Shown piece by piece: positions 54,313 to 61,796 of a stretch of 64,000 nt of DNA. Location of the stretch: positions 171,259 to 235,258 of the forward strand of contig NZ_AKXQ01000005.1 in the NCBI RefSeq assembly GCF_000276805.1, read 5' to 3'. A program made the translations under genes and the position numbers. Source of the DNA: Moritella dasanensis ArB 0140 (GTDB lineage: Bacteria; Pseudomonadota; Gammaproteobacteria; Enterobacterales; Moritellaceae). Under the pieces are notes generated by a model that saw only the letters and a list, made by a program, of their open reading frames with translations, searched no databases and was not told where the DNA came from. Position 1 is the stretch's first letter. The number at the start of each line of letters is the position of its first letter.

Positions 54313-54394
54313 AATAAAAACCCCTGATATGTAGCAGACGAAATGGTTCAGTAATAAATTGTTGTAAATTGATTAAATGCACAGCGTTTTATAC
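54313..54394. repeat. Degenerate duplicate of the polB promoter and 5' end
   Basis: About 80 bp resembling 54146-54227 at an offset of ~167 bp. TATGTAGCAGAC is identical in both copies, AATAAAAAACCC-type sequence precedes it, and the LexA-box region is recognisable but decayed (TGATTAAATGCACAGCGTTTT). Overall about 70% identity by eye. Confidence 0.6.
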
Positions 54395-54695
54395 TACTAA
54401 AGATCTTAGTTTACTAAAATTTTCAATCTGTTATATTTTCTTTCGTTCCAGTTACTCATATTTGAGTCCCGTTTGGTTAGCTAGCCCGATTGTTTGAGAT
54501 AAAAACGTGCTGTTTAACCTATATTAGGATGGGCTGTTTCCCGAATCGATTGAACCTTTTTTTTCAAGCAAGGTCTGATCTATTGATGTAGCCATTGAAA
54601 TACCGCTGGTCGCGAAGATTGTAAAGCTACAACTATACCAAGTGTGCCAGTTGTCTTGGGATCTAAAAATATGCGTCTGTTATCAAATTAATCAA

Positions 54696-54728
54696 TGTAA
54701 TAGTGATATTATTCGCACCACTATTACA
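54696..54728. promoter_or_regulatory. Inverted repeat before the ter genes
   Basis: TGTAATAGTG and CACTATTACA, a perfect 10-bp pair with a 13-bp spacer, end 34 bp before the first ter start. Candidate operator or leader hairpin of the island. Confidence 0.5.
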
Positions 54729-54762
54729 ATTTCACCTACAACATATTATTTAGGAAAAATTT

Positions 54763-55371
54763 ATGTCTATATCGCTAGAAAAAGGTCAACGAATTAGTTT
54801 AGAAAAAAATGGTCAGCAGCTTAATAAAGTATGTGTTGGTGTTAACTGGGGTGCAATTGAAAAGAAAGGCCTATTTGGTGGTATTAAAAAAATAGCCGTT
54901 GATTTAGATGCGAGTGTGTCTCTGTATTCAGCAAGTAAAGATTTGCAAGACCTGATCTATTTTGGACAATTAAAAAGTAAAGACGGTTCTATTGTTCACA
55001 GTGGTGATGATACTACCGGTGATCTTGATGGCGATGATGGGTTAGATAACGAAGTTATCACCGTAAATCTAGCCCAAGTACCTGCAAACGTAAACTTTGT
55101 GGCTATCATTTTAAACAGCTATAAAGGCCAAGACTTTGCAACAATCCCATTCGCAAGTGTTCGCTTATACGAAGGTACGCCAACACGAGTTGATCAAGTA
55201 GTTGCAAGTTATAACATCGCGAATGATGCTAAATTTAGTGGCGCAGTATCAATGGTTTTAGGTTCTTTTTATCGCCACAACGGCGCATGGAAGTTCAAAG
55301 CGATTGGTGAACCAACACAAGATAAAAAACTAGAGCAACTAGTAAAAACAGTGGCAAGTAGTTACCTATAA
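54763..55371 (+). CDS. TerD-domain protein (TerX/TerZ-like)
   Basis: A 202-residue cytosolic TerD-family protein, the Ca2+-binding module of tellurite/stress-resistance systems. It opens MSISLEKGQRISLEKNGQQL, has AVDLDASVSLYSASKDL, an acidic loop (DDTTGDLDGDDGLDNEVITV) expected to bind calcium, and ends with [17 protein letters not shown], all family marks. AGGAA is present 7-11 nt before the ATG. First gene of the island, 39 bp before terB. It is more diverged from TerD than the 55959 copy and has an insert (KKGLFGGIKKI). Confidence 0.9.
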   Translation: MSISLEKGQRISLEKNGQQLNKVCVGVNWGAIEKKGLFGGIKKIAVDLDASVSLYSASKDLQDLIYFGQLKSKDGSIVHSGDDTTGDLDGDDGLDNEVITVNLAQVPANVNFVAIILNSYKGQDFATIPFASVRLYEGTPTRVDQVVASYNIANDAKFSGAVSMVLGSFYRHNGAWKFKAIGEPTQDKKLEQLVKTVASSYL

Positions 55372-55410
55372 TTTAAATGCTAATTAATAAAAATAGTAGA
55401 GGTTAATCCA

Positions 55411-55863
55411 ATGAGTTTTTCAAATTTCTTATCTGGTCTGAAAGAAAAAACAAATGAATTAAAAGATGAAGTTTTGAAATTTAAAAATAAAAACTTCTTA
55501 CATGCTGCAACCGCAGGTTCTGCACTTATTGCAATGGCTGATGGTTCAATTGACTCAGCTGAAAAGCAAAAAATGCTGAAATTAATTGAAAACAATGATG
55601 CGTTAAAAGTATTTAAAACATCTGATGTGATCAGTTCTTTCACTGAGTTTTTAAACAACTTTGATTTTGACAAAGATGTTGGTGAATCTAAAGCGTGTGA
55701 AGCATTAAACCGAATCAAAGATAACAATGTCGAAGCAAGAACTGTGATGCGCTTAATTTTAGCCATTGCCGCTTCAGATGGTGTTTTTGACCAAGACGAA
55801 AAAATTGTAGCAATCAAAATTGCTAAAGAATTAGGTTTAAATCCAGCAGATTTTGAACTTTAA
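55411..55863 (+). CDS. terB: Tellurite resistance protein TerB
   Basis: A 150-residue all-helical TerB protein. Duplicated metal-binding-like helices: TAGSALIAMADGSIDSAEKQ and LILAIAASDGVFDQDEKIVA, each with the ADG/SDG...E pattern of the family. Size matches TerB (~151). Cytoplasmic. In known systems TerB partners TerC at the membrane; no terC is present here. Confidence 0.93.
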   Translation: MSFSNFLSGLKEKTNELKDEVLKFKNKNFLHAATAGSALIAMADGSIDSAEKQKMLKLIENNDALKVFKTSDVISSFTEFLNNFDFDKDVGESKACEALNRIKDNNVEARTVMRLILAIAASDGVFDQDEKIVAIKIAKELGLNPADFEL

Positions 55864-55958
55864 TTGTCATAATAAGCTAGAGCAATTACGATCTATCTAT
55901 GATGTGTAATGCTTACCCGTTTAAATTAAATATTATCTTATATTATTAAGGAAGAAAT

Positions 55959-56537
55959 ATGTCAGTATCATTACAAAAAGGCGGCAACGTTTCGCTAGAG
56001 AAAGCAGCACCAGGAATGAGCAAATGCATTTTAGGACTTGGCTGGGATACCCGCGCTACAGATGGCGTTGATTTTGATTTAGACGCATCGGTATTTTTAA
56101 TTAATGCTGAAGGTAAAATCCGTCAAGACACAGATTTTATCTTTTATAATAACCTTAAATCAGTTTGTGGCTCAGTTGAGCATACCGGTGATAACCAAAC
56201 TGGTGAAGGCGACGGCGATGATGAAGCAATTAAAGTAAATTTATCATTAGTGCCAGCAGATGTAGTTAAAATCGTTATTGGTGTTACGATCCATGATGCT
56301 GAAGCAAGAGGCCAAAACTTCGGTCAAGTTTCAAATGCATTCATGCGTGTTGTAAACGAAGAAAATAATAATGAAGTGATCCGTTATGACCTTTCTGAAG
56401 ATTATTCTACAGAAACAGCGTTATTGTTTGGTGAGCTATACAAGCATAACGGTGCTTGGAAATTTAAAGCGATCGGACAAGGTTTTGCTGGCGGTTTAGC
56501 ACCAATGGCACGACAGTACGGCGTTAACTTAGGTTAA
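55959..56537 (+). CDS. terD: TerD-family tellurium/stress resistance protein
   Basis: A 192-residue protein, closely TerD/TerE-like along its full length: [40 protein letters not shown], the Ca2+-site loop [19 protein letters not shown], and [20 protein letters not shown] at the end. The usual length is 190-193. Distinguishing TerD from TerE by eye is not safe. A terminator-like hairpin follows, before the enzymatic genes. Confidence 0.93.
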   Translation: MSVSLQKGGNVSLEKAAPGMSKCILGLGWDTRATDGVDFDLDASVFLINAEGKIRQDTDFIFYNNLKSVCGSVEHTGDNQTGEGDGDDEAIKVNLSLVPADVVKIVIGVTIHDAEARGQNFGQVSNAFMRVVNEENNNEVIRYDLSEDYSTETALLFGELYKHNGAWKFKAIGQGFAGGLAPMARQYGVNLG

Positions 56538-56567
56538 TTATTAAAAATTGATTTAATCAGTAATTAT

Positions 56568-56602
56568 AAAATCCGATAATCGAATATGATATCGGATTTT
56601 TT
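56568..56602 (+). terminator. Terminator between terD and the HAD gene
   Basis: AAAATCCGATA pairs with TATCGGATTTT around an 11-nt loop, followed by more T. It would separate or attenuate transcription from the sensor genes into the enzyme genes. Confidence 0.8.
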
Positions 56603-56670
56603 ATATTTAAAATTAAAAATCTAAAATTAAACATCATGCTGTTTTACTTCAGCGTTGAAGGTAATGACTT

Positions 56671-57429
56671 ATGACGACTAAATCACAACGAATTATTGTA
56701 TTAACAGATCTTGATGATAGCTTATTTCAAACATTAAAAAAAATCCCTGAAGGCGTATCATCAACGCCTGTAGCGACTGATAGAGATAATAACCCTTTAT
56801 CATACATGACCAATCCACAACGCATTTTTTTTGATATGCTGGTCAATTCAGGTGCCGAAATAATTCCAATTACCGGTCGTAACACCGATGCATTAGAAAG
56901 AGTCAGTTTGCCTTTTGGTGAATACAGCTCAGTATCCCATGGTGCCATCGTACTAGATAAAAATAACCAGGTTTGTAGCCAATGGTTACAGTGGCTAAAT
57001 ATTGATACAGCCACATTTGCTAACTTACTTGATGATATTAATGATCGTGTGCAAACCATTATTCATACCCAGTCATTAAATGCCCGCAGTCGCGTGATTG
57101 TCGATCAGAATATTCCCGCATACGTGTCGATAAAAGGCATAGATTCTGACCTTGATGAAATTTACAATGCATTACCTGAATACAATCAACATGACACATT
57201 AAGATTTCACCGTAACGGCCGTAACATGGCCTATATTCCCGCGATATTTTGTAAGAAAAATGCGGCTGAATTTATTTTAAAACAGTTAAACGTACAACCT
57301 GATGATCTGGTTTTAACTGTCGGTGATAGTATTAGTGATTTACCTATGATGCAGACAGGCACCTATGCTATTGCACCGTTAAGAAGCCAGCTTGCAACTG
57401 ACATATTTAAAACTAAATTAAGTGAATAA
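56671..57429 (+). CDS. HAD-superfamily hydrolase of the ter nucleoside module
   Basis: A 252-residue HAD phosphatase (Cof/sucrose-phosphatase-like cap). Motif I is LTDLDDSLFQT, motif II IIPITGRNTDAL, and motif IV LTVGDSISDLPMM. Genes of this type accompany phosphoribosyltransferases in ter loci, where the set is predicted to make a nucleoside-like metabolite. The next gene starts 3 nt after its stop. Substrate unknown. Confidence 0.85.
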   Translation: MTTKSQRIIVLTDLDDSLFQTLKKIPEGVSSTPVATDRDNNPLSYMTNPQRIFFDMLVNSGAEIIPITGRNTDALERVSLPFGEYSSVSHGAIVLDKNNQVCSQWLQWLNIDTATFANLLDDINDRVQTIIHTQSLNARSRVIVDQNIPAYVSIKGIDSDLDEIYNALPEYNQHDTLRFHRNGRNMAYIPAIFCKKNAAEFILKQLNVQPDDLVLTVGDSISDLPMMQTGTYAIAPLRSQLATDIFKTKLSE

Positions 57430-57432
57430 ACA

Positions 57433-58515
57433 ATGAATTACAACTTCGATACCCAAGCAGGGCTCATTTCTCTTAAAGTATTAAACACGAAAAAACCGGT
57501 GGACGATTTATTAACATTCGCCTGTCGTCAAAACCCTAAGCGTAGTTTTATGCTGGTGAGTAAAGTGCTTGGCCGATATACACCGACAAAACCAAACGTG
57601 ATGAGAGAGGTTTATAACTACTTATCACAGGCGATTGAGGGTGATAAATTAACTTACGTGGTGAGCTTGGCTGAAGCGGCGACGGGATTAGGGGCTGGTG
57701 TTGCAGATAGCTTAGCCAGAAAACAACAATCTAAGGTTTATTTTCAACATACAACACGCCATAAATTAGATGTACCACTGTGGTTTACAGTCGATGAAGC
57801 ACACAGCCACGCCGTTAATCATATGTTTTATGCACCGAAAGCTGAATTGCTTGACGGTATTCGTCAATCGAATCGCTTAGTGGTTATTGATGATGAAATA
57901 ACAACGGGCCGCACTATTAAGTTGTTGATTACCAGTCTATTAAATAAATTAGATAATATTGATGAAATTCAAATCCTGTCTTTAGTGAATCTATTAGATG
58001 AGGAATTGAGATTAAAAGAAGACGATTTTGGCATTAAAATCAATTATTTTTCATTAATGGATGCGCAAATTTCTATCGATCAAAAAGACGATTTCAAGCC
58101 TGAATTACCGAAAAATGTAGATGCTGGATTATGTGAATCACATTCATCAGCCGATTTAGGCCGATGCGGTATGCTAATGCCATACACGGGTGACTTACCA
58201 ACAATCACATCATCAAATAAAATGACCATAGTGGCGAATGGTGAGCATCAATACATCCCGTTTTTAGTTGCCGAGCAGCATGAAGATCAGGGTTGTCATG
58301 TATTGTATCAATCGATTAACCGCTCACCGTTATTAGTTGGCGAATCAATTGATAACAAGTTAGCCTTCTCATTTAATGGCAGTGAACTTGAGCACTACAT
58401 CTATAATTTCTATCCAGAAAATAGAGATGTATATGTATTATTAGAAAGTGAAAGTGCCAGAGATAAGCATCATTTTGCAAGAGAGTACCCATTACACAGC
58501 GTTGCAGTTGCCTAG
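57433..58515 (+). CDS. Phosphoribosyltransferase with TRSP-type C-terminal domain
   Basis: A 360-residue cytosolic protein. The PRPP-binding loop is VVIDDEITTGRTIKLLI near residue 155, preceded by SLAEAATGLGAGVADSLARK. The C-terminal part (SADLGRCGMLMPYTGDLPTI, VLYQSINRSPLLVGE) matches the TRSP-like domain seen in the ter-associated PRTases. Predicted to attach a ribose-phosphate to an unknown base. Immediately followed by a TAGATG repeat array. Confidence 0.85.
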   Translation: MNYNFDTQAGLISLKVLNTKKPVDDLLTFACRQNPKRSFMLVSKVLGRYTPTKPNVMREVYNYLSQAIEGDKLTYVVSLAEAATGLGAGVADSLARKQQSKVYFQHTTRHKLDVPLWFTVDEAHSHAVNHMFYAPKAELLDGIRQSNRLVVIDDEITTGRTIKLLITSLLNKLDNIDEIQILSLVNLLDEELRLKEDDFGIKINYFSLMDAQISIDQKDDFKPELPKNVDAGLCESHSSADLGRCGMLMPYTGDLPTITSSNKMTIVANGEHQYIPFLVAEQHEDQGCHVLYQSINRSPLLVGESIDNKLAFSFNGSELEHYIYNFYPENRDVYVLLESESARDKHHFAREYPLHSVAVA

Positions 58516-58528
58516 GTGACTCTGGCGC

Positions 58529-58564
58529 TAGATGTAGATGTAGATGTAGATGTAGATGTAGATG
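58529..58564. repeat. Hexanucleotide repeat (TAGATG)6
   Basis: Six perfect TAGATG units begin 14 nt past the PRTase stop, in the 107-bp gap to the next gene. Such a tract can vary in length by slippage; since it is noncoding it could only alter spacing or RNA structure. Confidence 0.9.
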
Positions 58565-58622
58565 TAAGAATACGACTTTCCGACATCCAACTAAATGATA
58601 AAAATCACGGACTACGATTAAA

Positions 58623-59723
58623 ATGATAAACACAGATAAAAGCCCTTTATTAGGCAGCTATAGTGCCGACGATTGTTTATTTTTATTAACAAAAGTTGAA
58701 CCCGAGTTTTATACCATTGAAGATAAAGAACGCCTCATTCAAACAGGTGTTATGCATTATTCAGAAATGGTTAATCAAGAGTCCGCGCCATCACTTGAAT
58801 ATGCGGAACTATTTGTCAGTCTGACAGCCCAATACAAACAACGCCTTGCAGATGAAGTTTTACAATTAACTAAAATGATTATAGATAATCGTTTGAATGA
58901 TGTTTGCATCGTATCTTTGGTGCGCGCTGGTACGCCTATCGGAGTGTTATTGAATCGAGCACTGAAAACATACAGCAATGTAAATACGTCACACTACTCT
59001 GTTAGTATCATACGTGATAAAGGCATAGACGAGAATGCCCTCGACTACCTCATCGAGCATGAAAAAATAAAGCCGGAGAGCATTGTTTTTGTTGATGGTT
59101 GGACGGCTAAAGGCGTTATTACCCAAGAGCTTAAAGCGGCTATTGGTGAATATAATAGCAGCCGTAATGTTAATATCCCTGACCAATTATTTGTTATTTC
59201 AGATATAGGCGGAACAGCAGACTATTCCGCAACGTTTGATGACTATGTGATCCCTAGTGCATTGATGAATTCGACGGTGAGCGGGTTAGTAAGTCGTTCT
59301 ATTCTTAATCATCAGATTAGCGAGGATGATTTTCATGGCTGTATCTCTTATTCACATTTAGAAAGTCATGATCATTCAAATTGGTTTGTCGATCAGGTTT
59401 CAGCCTGCTTTAGCGAAAACAGCTTTAACATGCCATTGCCTCAAGCCGCTATTCCAGCTGCATTGCGACAAAAAAATACCCATGATTTTTTACAAAAAAT
59501 AATGCAGAAATTTAACGTGTCTAATTATAACCGTATCAAACCGGGTATAGCTGAAGCGACGCGCGTTATGTTAAGAAGAGTGCCTGATTTATTGATTGTT
59601 CAAAGCAAAATAGATCCAAGTACTGTTCACTTACTCAAGCTAGCGAGTGAAAAATCAATTGAGATAATCGAAATGCCTGAGATGCCATTTGGTGCTTGTG
59701 CTTTGATTAAAGACGTAAAATAA
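58623..59723 (+). CDS. StiP-family PRTase/PELOTA protein of the ter module
   Basis: A 366-residue protein. The N-terminal half matches the family annotated as 'cysteine protease StiP', which is in fact PRTase-like: LGSYSADDCLFLLTKVEP, IVSLVRAGTPIGVLLNR and the PRPP-like loop SIVFVDGWTAKGVITQEL. The C-terminal ~90 residues (RVPDLLIVQSKIDPSTVHLL) resemble the PELOTA RNA-binding-type domain. This fusion is a marker of Ter-linked metabolite operons. The annotation as protease is doubtful. Confidence 0.85.
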   Translation: MINTDKSPLLGSYSADDCLFLLTKVEPEFYTIEDKERLIQTGVMHYSEMVNQESAPSLEYAELFVSLTAQYKQRLADEVLQLTKMIIDNRLNDVCIVSLVRAGTPIGVLLNRALKTYSNVNTSHYSVSIIRDKGIDENALDYLIEHEKIKPESIVFVDGWTAKGVITQELKAAIGEYNSSRNVNIPDQLFVISDIGGTADYSATFDDYVIPSALMNSTVSGLVSRSILNHQISEDDFHGCISYSHLESHDHSNWFVDQVSACFSENSFNMPLPQAAIPAALRQKNTHDFLQKIMQKFNVSNYNRIKPGIAEATRVMLRRVPDLLIVQSKIDPSTVHLLKLASEKSIEIIEMPEMPFGACALIKDVK

Positions 59724-59748
59724 TATTTTTTAGAGTAAGCAGGATAAA

Positions 59749-60357
59749 ATGAAAATAGCACTATTTGATTTTGATGAAACGTTAGTAGAAGAAAATTCAC
59801 TCGGTTTTTTGTTTAAGCATTTTTTAGGGAAAACGCCATTACCGCTTCAGTTATTGCCTTTATTGCTAAAACCGTCTACCTATAAACAACCGGTTAAAAC
59901 ATCCATTAAGACGCACTTTTATAAGCAATCGTTGAATGGTAAAACATCTGCAGAGGTTTTTGCCGCGGGTGAATCGCTATTTCAAAAAGTGACTCCTATC
60001 GATGAAGTCGTAAATATGATGACAGCGTTACATGATAGCGGCATTCAAGTGTGGATTGTCACGGCGTCACCAGAACAATATATCGCCGGTATCGTCAAGC
60101 AATTAGGGTGGCCAGTTGAACGTGTTATCGGCACCACTATCTTGGAAAAAAATGGCTATTTCACCGGTGATATTGACAGCGAATGCCAAGAACAAGAAAA
60201 AGTACGCCGTTTAGATGCCATTTTTAATGACAGCAGTATTACCTTTCAGGTTGAACAAGCCTTTGGGAACTTACCTGTTGATATCCCGATGTTAAAAATG
60301 GCTAAAAAAAGATTTTATGTATTAGACAGCGTCGTTAAGCCCTATGAAAAATCTTAA
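59749..60357 (+). CDS. HAD-IB phosphatase (phosphoserine-phosphatase-like)
   Basis: A 202-residue HAD hydrolase. Motif I FDFDETLVEENS, a helical cap region (KHFLGKTPLPLQLLPLLLKP), motif II VWIVTASPEQYI and motif III/IV near GNLPVDIPMLKMAKK. The last aspartates are less clear than usual: canonical GDSxxD is replaced by GNLPVDIP, so catalytic competence is plausible but not certain. Fifth enzyme gene of the island, 25 bp after the StiP gene. Confidence 0.8.
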   Translation: MKIALFDFDETLVEENSLGFLFKHFLGKTPLPLQLLPLLLKPSTYKQPVKTSIKTHFYKQSLNGKTSAEVFAAGESLFQKVTPIDEVVNMMTALHDSGIQVWIVTASPEQYIAGIVKQLGWPVERVIGTTILEKNGYFTGDIDSECQEQEKVRRLDAIFNDSSITFQVEQAFGNLPVDIPMLKMAKKRFYVLDSVVKPYEKS

Positions 60358-60486
60358 TAAGGTTTGCTCTTTTTAGCGGTTTAACGACACAAAATCTATT
60401 TTAGACTATGTGCGTACTAGCATGTTACTGTAACCGTTAAATCGACAGTTTTTAACACTAATAAAATATAATACTGGAATGTAAAA

Positions 60487-61572
60487 ATGAACTTGATTGA
60501 TAATGTATGGCCCTTTTTGTTAATTCTACTCTCATGTTATTTATTAAAATATGCATGTGATACTTTTGAACAAGCTGCTTCTTACCTTGGCCGCAAATTT
60601 CCACCAGGCGTTAAAGGGGCAACAGTGAATGCTATCGGGTCAAGTATGCCTGAAATGTGTGTTGTGATTGCTTGTTTGTTTTGGTTCGACGATCCATCAT
60701 TAGTGATGGTTGCATTAGGTGTGACTGCAGGTTCTGCGATATTTAATGGTTGTGTGATCCCAGCACTTTCGATCATCATGGCGAAAGACGAAGACGGTAA
60801 AGCCGTTGATTCAATTAAACTCACAAAGCGTGTATTAGTACGTGATGTTTTCTGGGTATTATTAGCTGAAATAACCTTGATTTACTTCCTAGGTTTCAAC
60901 GCATTCACACTTTGGATGGCCGTTGTTCTGAACGTTATATACTTAGGTTACGCAGTACATTTATATATTGATGCAAGAAGCCATCAAGAAGTTGAAGATG
61001 CATATGAATATGAAGAAATTGAAGATCGCGGTTCGTTCTTGAATTTAATTACATTCAACTTTAATACGCTGTTCTTCTCAAACAGACCCTTCACATTAGT
61101 ATCTGCGCTGGTTGTGTTAGTGCTAGCGATTGCGGTTATTTCTGGTTCTTCACATTTATTGGTTGAAGGTGTATTAGGCAGCGCGAGCGTAATGGGTGTT
61201 CCTCAGTTCTTTGCTGGTCTAATCTTTGGTTCTGCCGCTTCTTCAGTGCCAGATCTGATGTTATCAGTTAAAGATGCGCAAAAAGGCGAGTATGAAGATG
61301 CAGTTGCTAACCCGTTAGCATCTAACACTTTCGATACGACTGTTGCATTTGCTTTACCATTATTAGCTTGGTTCATGATCAACGGTGTCGATCAACTACC
61401 TTTAGTGCAAGATGAAAGCCTAACACTATTACGTTGGTCTATCGTTGGTATTACTGGTGCAGTAGCTGCAAGCTTGTTGTTCAACTATAAGAATGTAACA
61501 AAAACCGTTGCTTACTTCTTGTTGTCTATGTTTGTAGTTTGGGCTGGCGCTATGTATGCCTTTATTGGTTAG
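60487..61572 (+). CDS. CaCA-family cation exchanger of the ter island
   Basis: A 361-residue membrane protein with ~10-11 TM segments and two inverted alpha repeats: first NAIGSSMPEMCVVIACLF, then GSAASSVPDLMLSVKDAQKG, with GSAIFNGC and PLASNTFDT as the following half-motifs. This is the Na+(H+)/Ca2+ exchanger fold. The usual SLPE is SMPE in repeat 1 and SVPD in repeat 2. A central acidic loop (EVEDAYEYEEIEDR) may bind cations. It sits where TerC would be expected, at the end of the operon, so calcium handling with the TerD proteins is likely. Confidence 0.87.
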   Translation: MNLIDNVWPFLLILLSCYLLKYACDTFEQAASYLGRKFPPGVKGATVNAIGSSMPEMCVVIACLFWFDDPSLVMVALGVTAGSAIFNGCVIPALSIIMAKDEDGKAVDSIKLTKRVLVRDVFWVLLAEITLIYFLGFNAFTLWMAVVLNVIYLGYAVHLYIDARSHQEVEDAYEYEEIEDRGSFLNLITFNFNTLFFSNRPFTLVSALVVLVLAIAVISGSSHLLVEGVLGSASVMGVPQFFAGLIFGSAASSVPDLMLSVKDAQKGEYEDAVANPLASNTFDTTVAFALPLLAWFMINGVDQLPLVQDESLTLLRWSIVGITGAVAASLLFNYKNVTKTVAYFLLSMFVVWAGAMYAFIG

Positions 61573-61619
61573 TTTTAAATAACTAATTAGCCGAATAAAT
61601 TAGCCTTTTTTAGGTTATA

Positions 61620-61652
61620 AAAAACGCCTGATACACTGTATCGGGCGTTTTT
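61620..61652 (+). terminator. Terminator at the end of the ter island
   Basis: AAAAACGCC-T-GATAC and GTATC-G-GGCGTTTTT pair with one mismatch around a 3-nt loop. A strong intrinsic terminator, 48 nt past the exchanger stop. Confidence 0.92.
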
Positions 61653-61796
61653 AATTGCAAAATAAAAACGCCGATGGTAACGGTTTATTTCATACAACGA
61701 TGTAATCGGATGTTACCATTTATTTAACATATGTTATAAAGTTTAGCTGGAAAATAAATCCACAATTTTAGATTAATAAAAGAAGAGAACACGCTT

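Larger units (their letters stand above)
54175..54762. other. polB / ter divergent region
   Basis: 588 bp without a gene. It holds a LexA-like box, a degenerate second copy of the polB 5' region (54313-54394) and, close to the first ter gene, an inverted repeat (54696-54728). Promoters for polB and the ter genes lie here. Confidence 0.6.

Noticed and set aside
58373..58633. Frame encoding a Leu-His repeat protein on the minus strand
   Set aside because: The LHLHLH run is simply the reverse complement of the TAGATG repeat; it overlaps the PRTase gene end and has no ribosome site.
58623..59723. Annotation as cysteine protease
   Set aside because: The family name StiP suggests a protease, but the visible motif is a PRPP-like loop and a PELOTA-like C-terminus; no protease site was found.
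60487..61572. TerC homologue
   Set aside because: It occupies the place expected for TerC, but the two alpha repeats (GSSMPE, SSVPD) identify the CaCA exchanger fold, not the TerC family.
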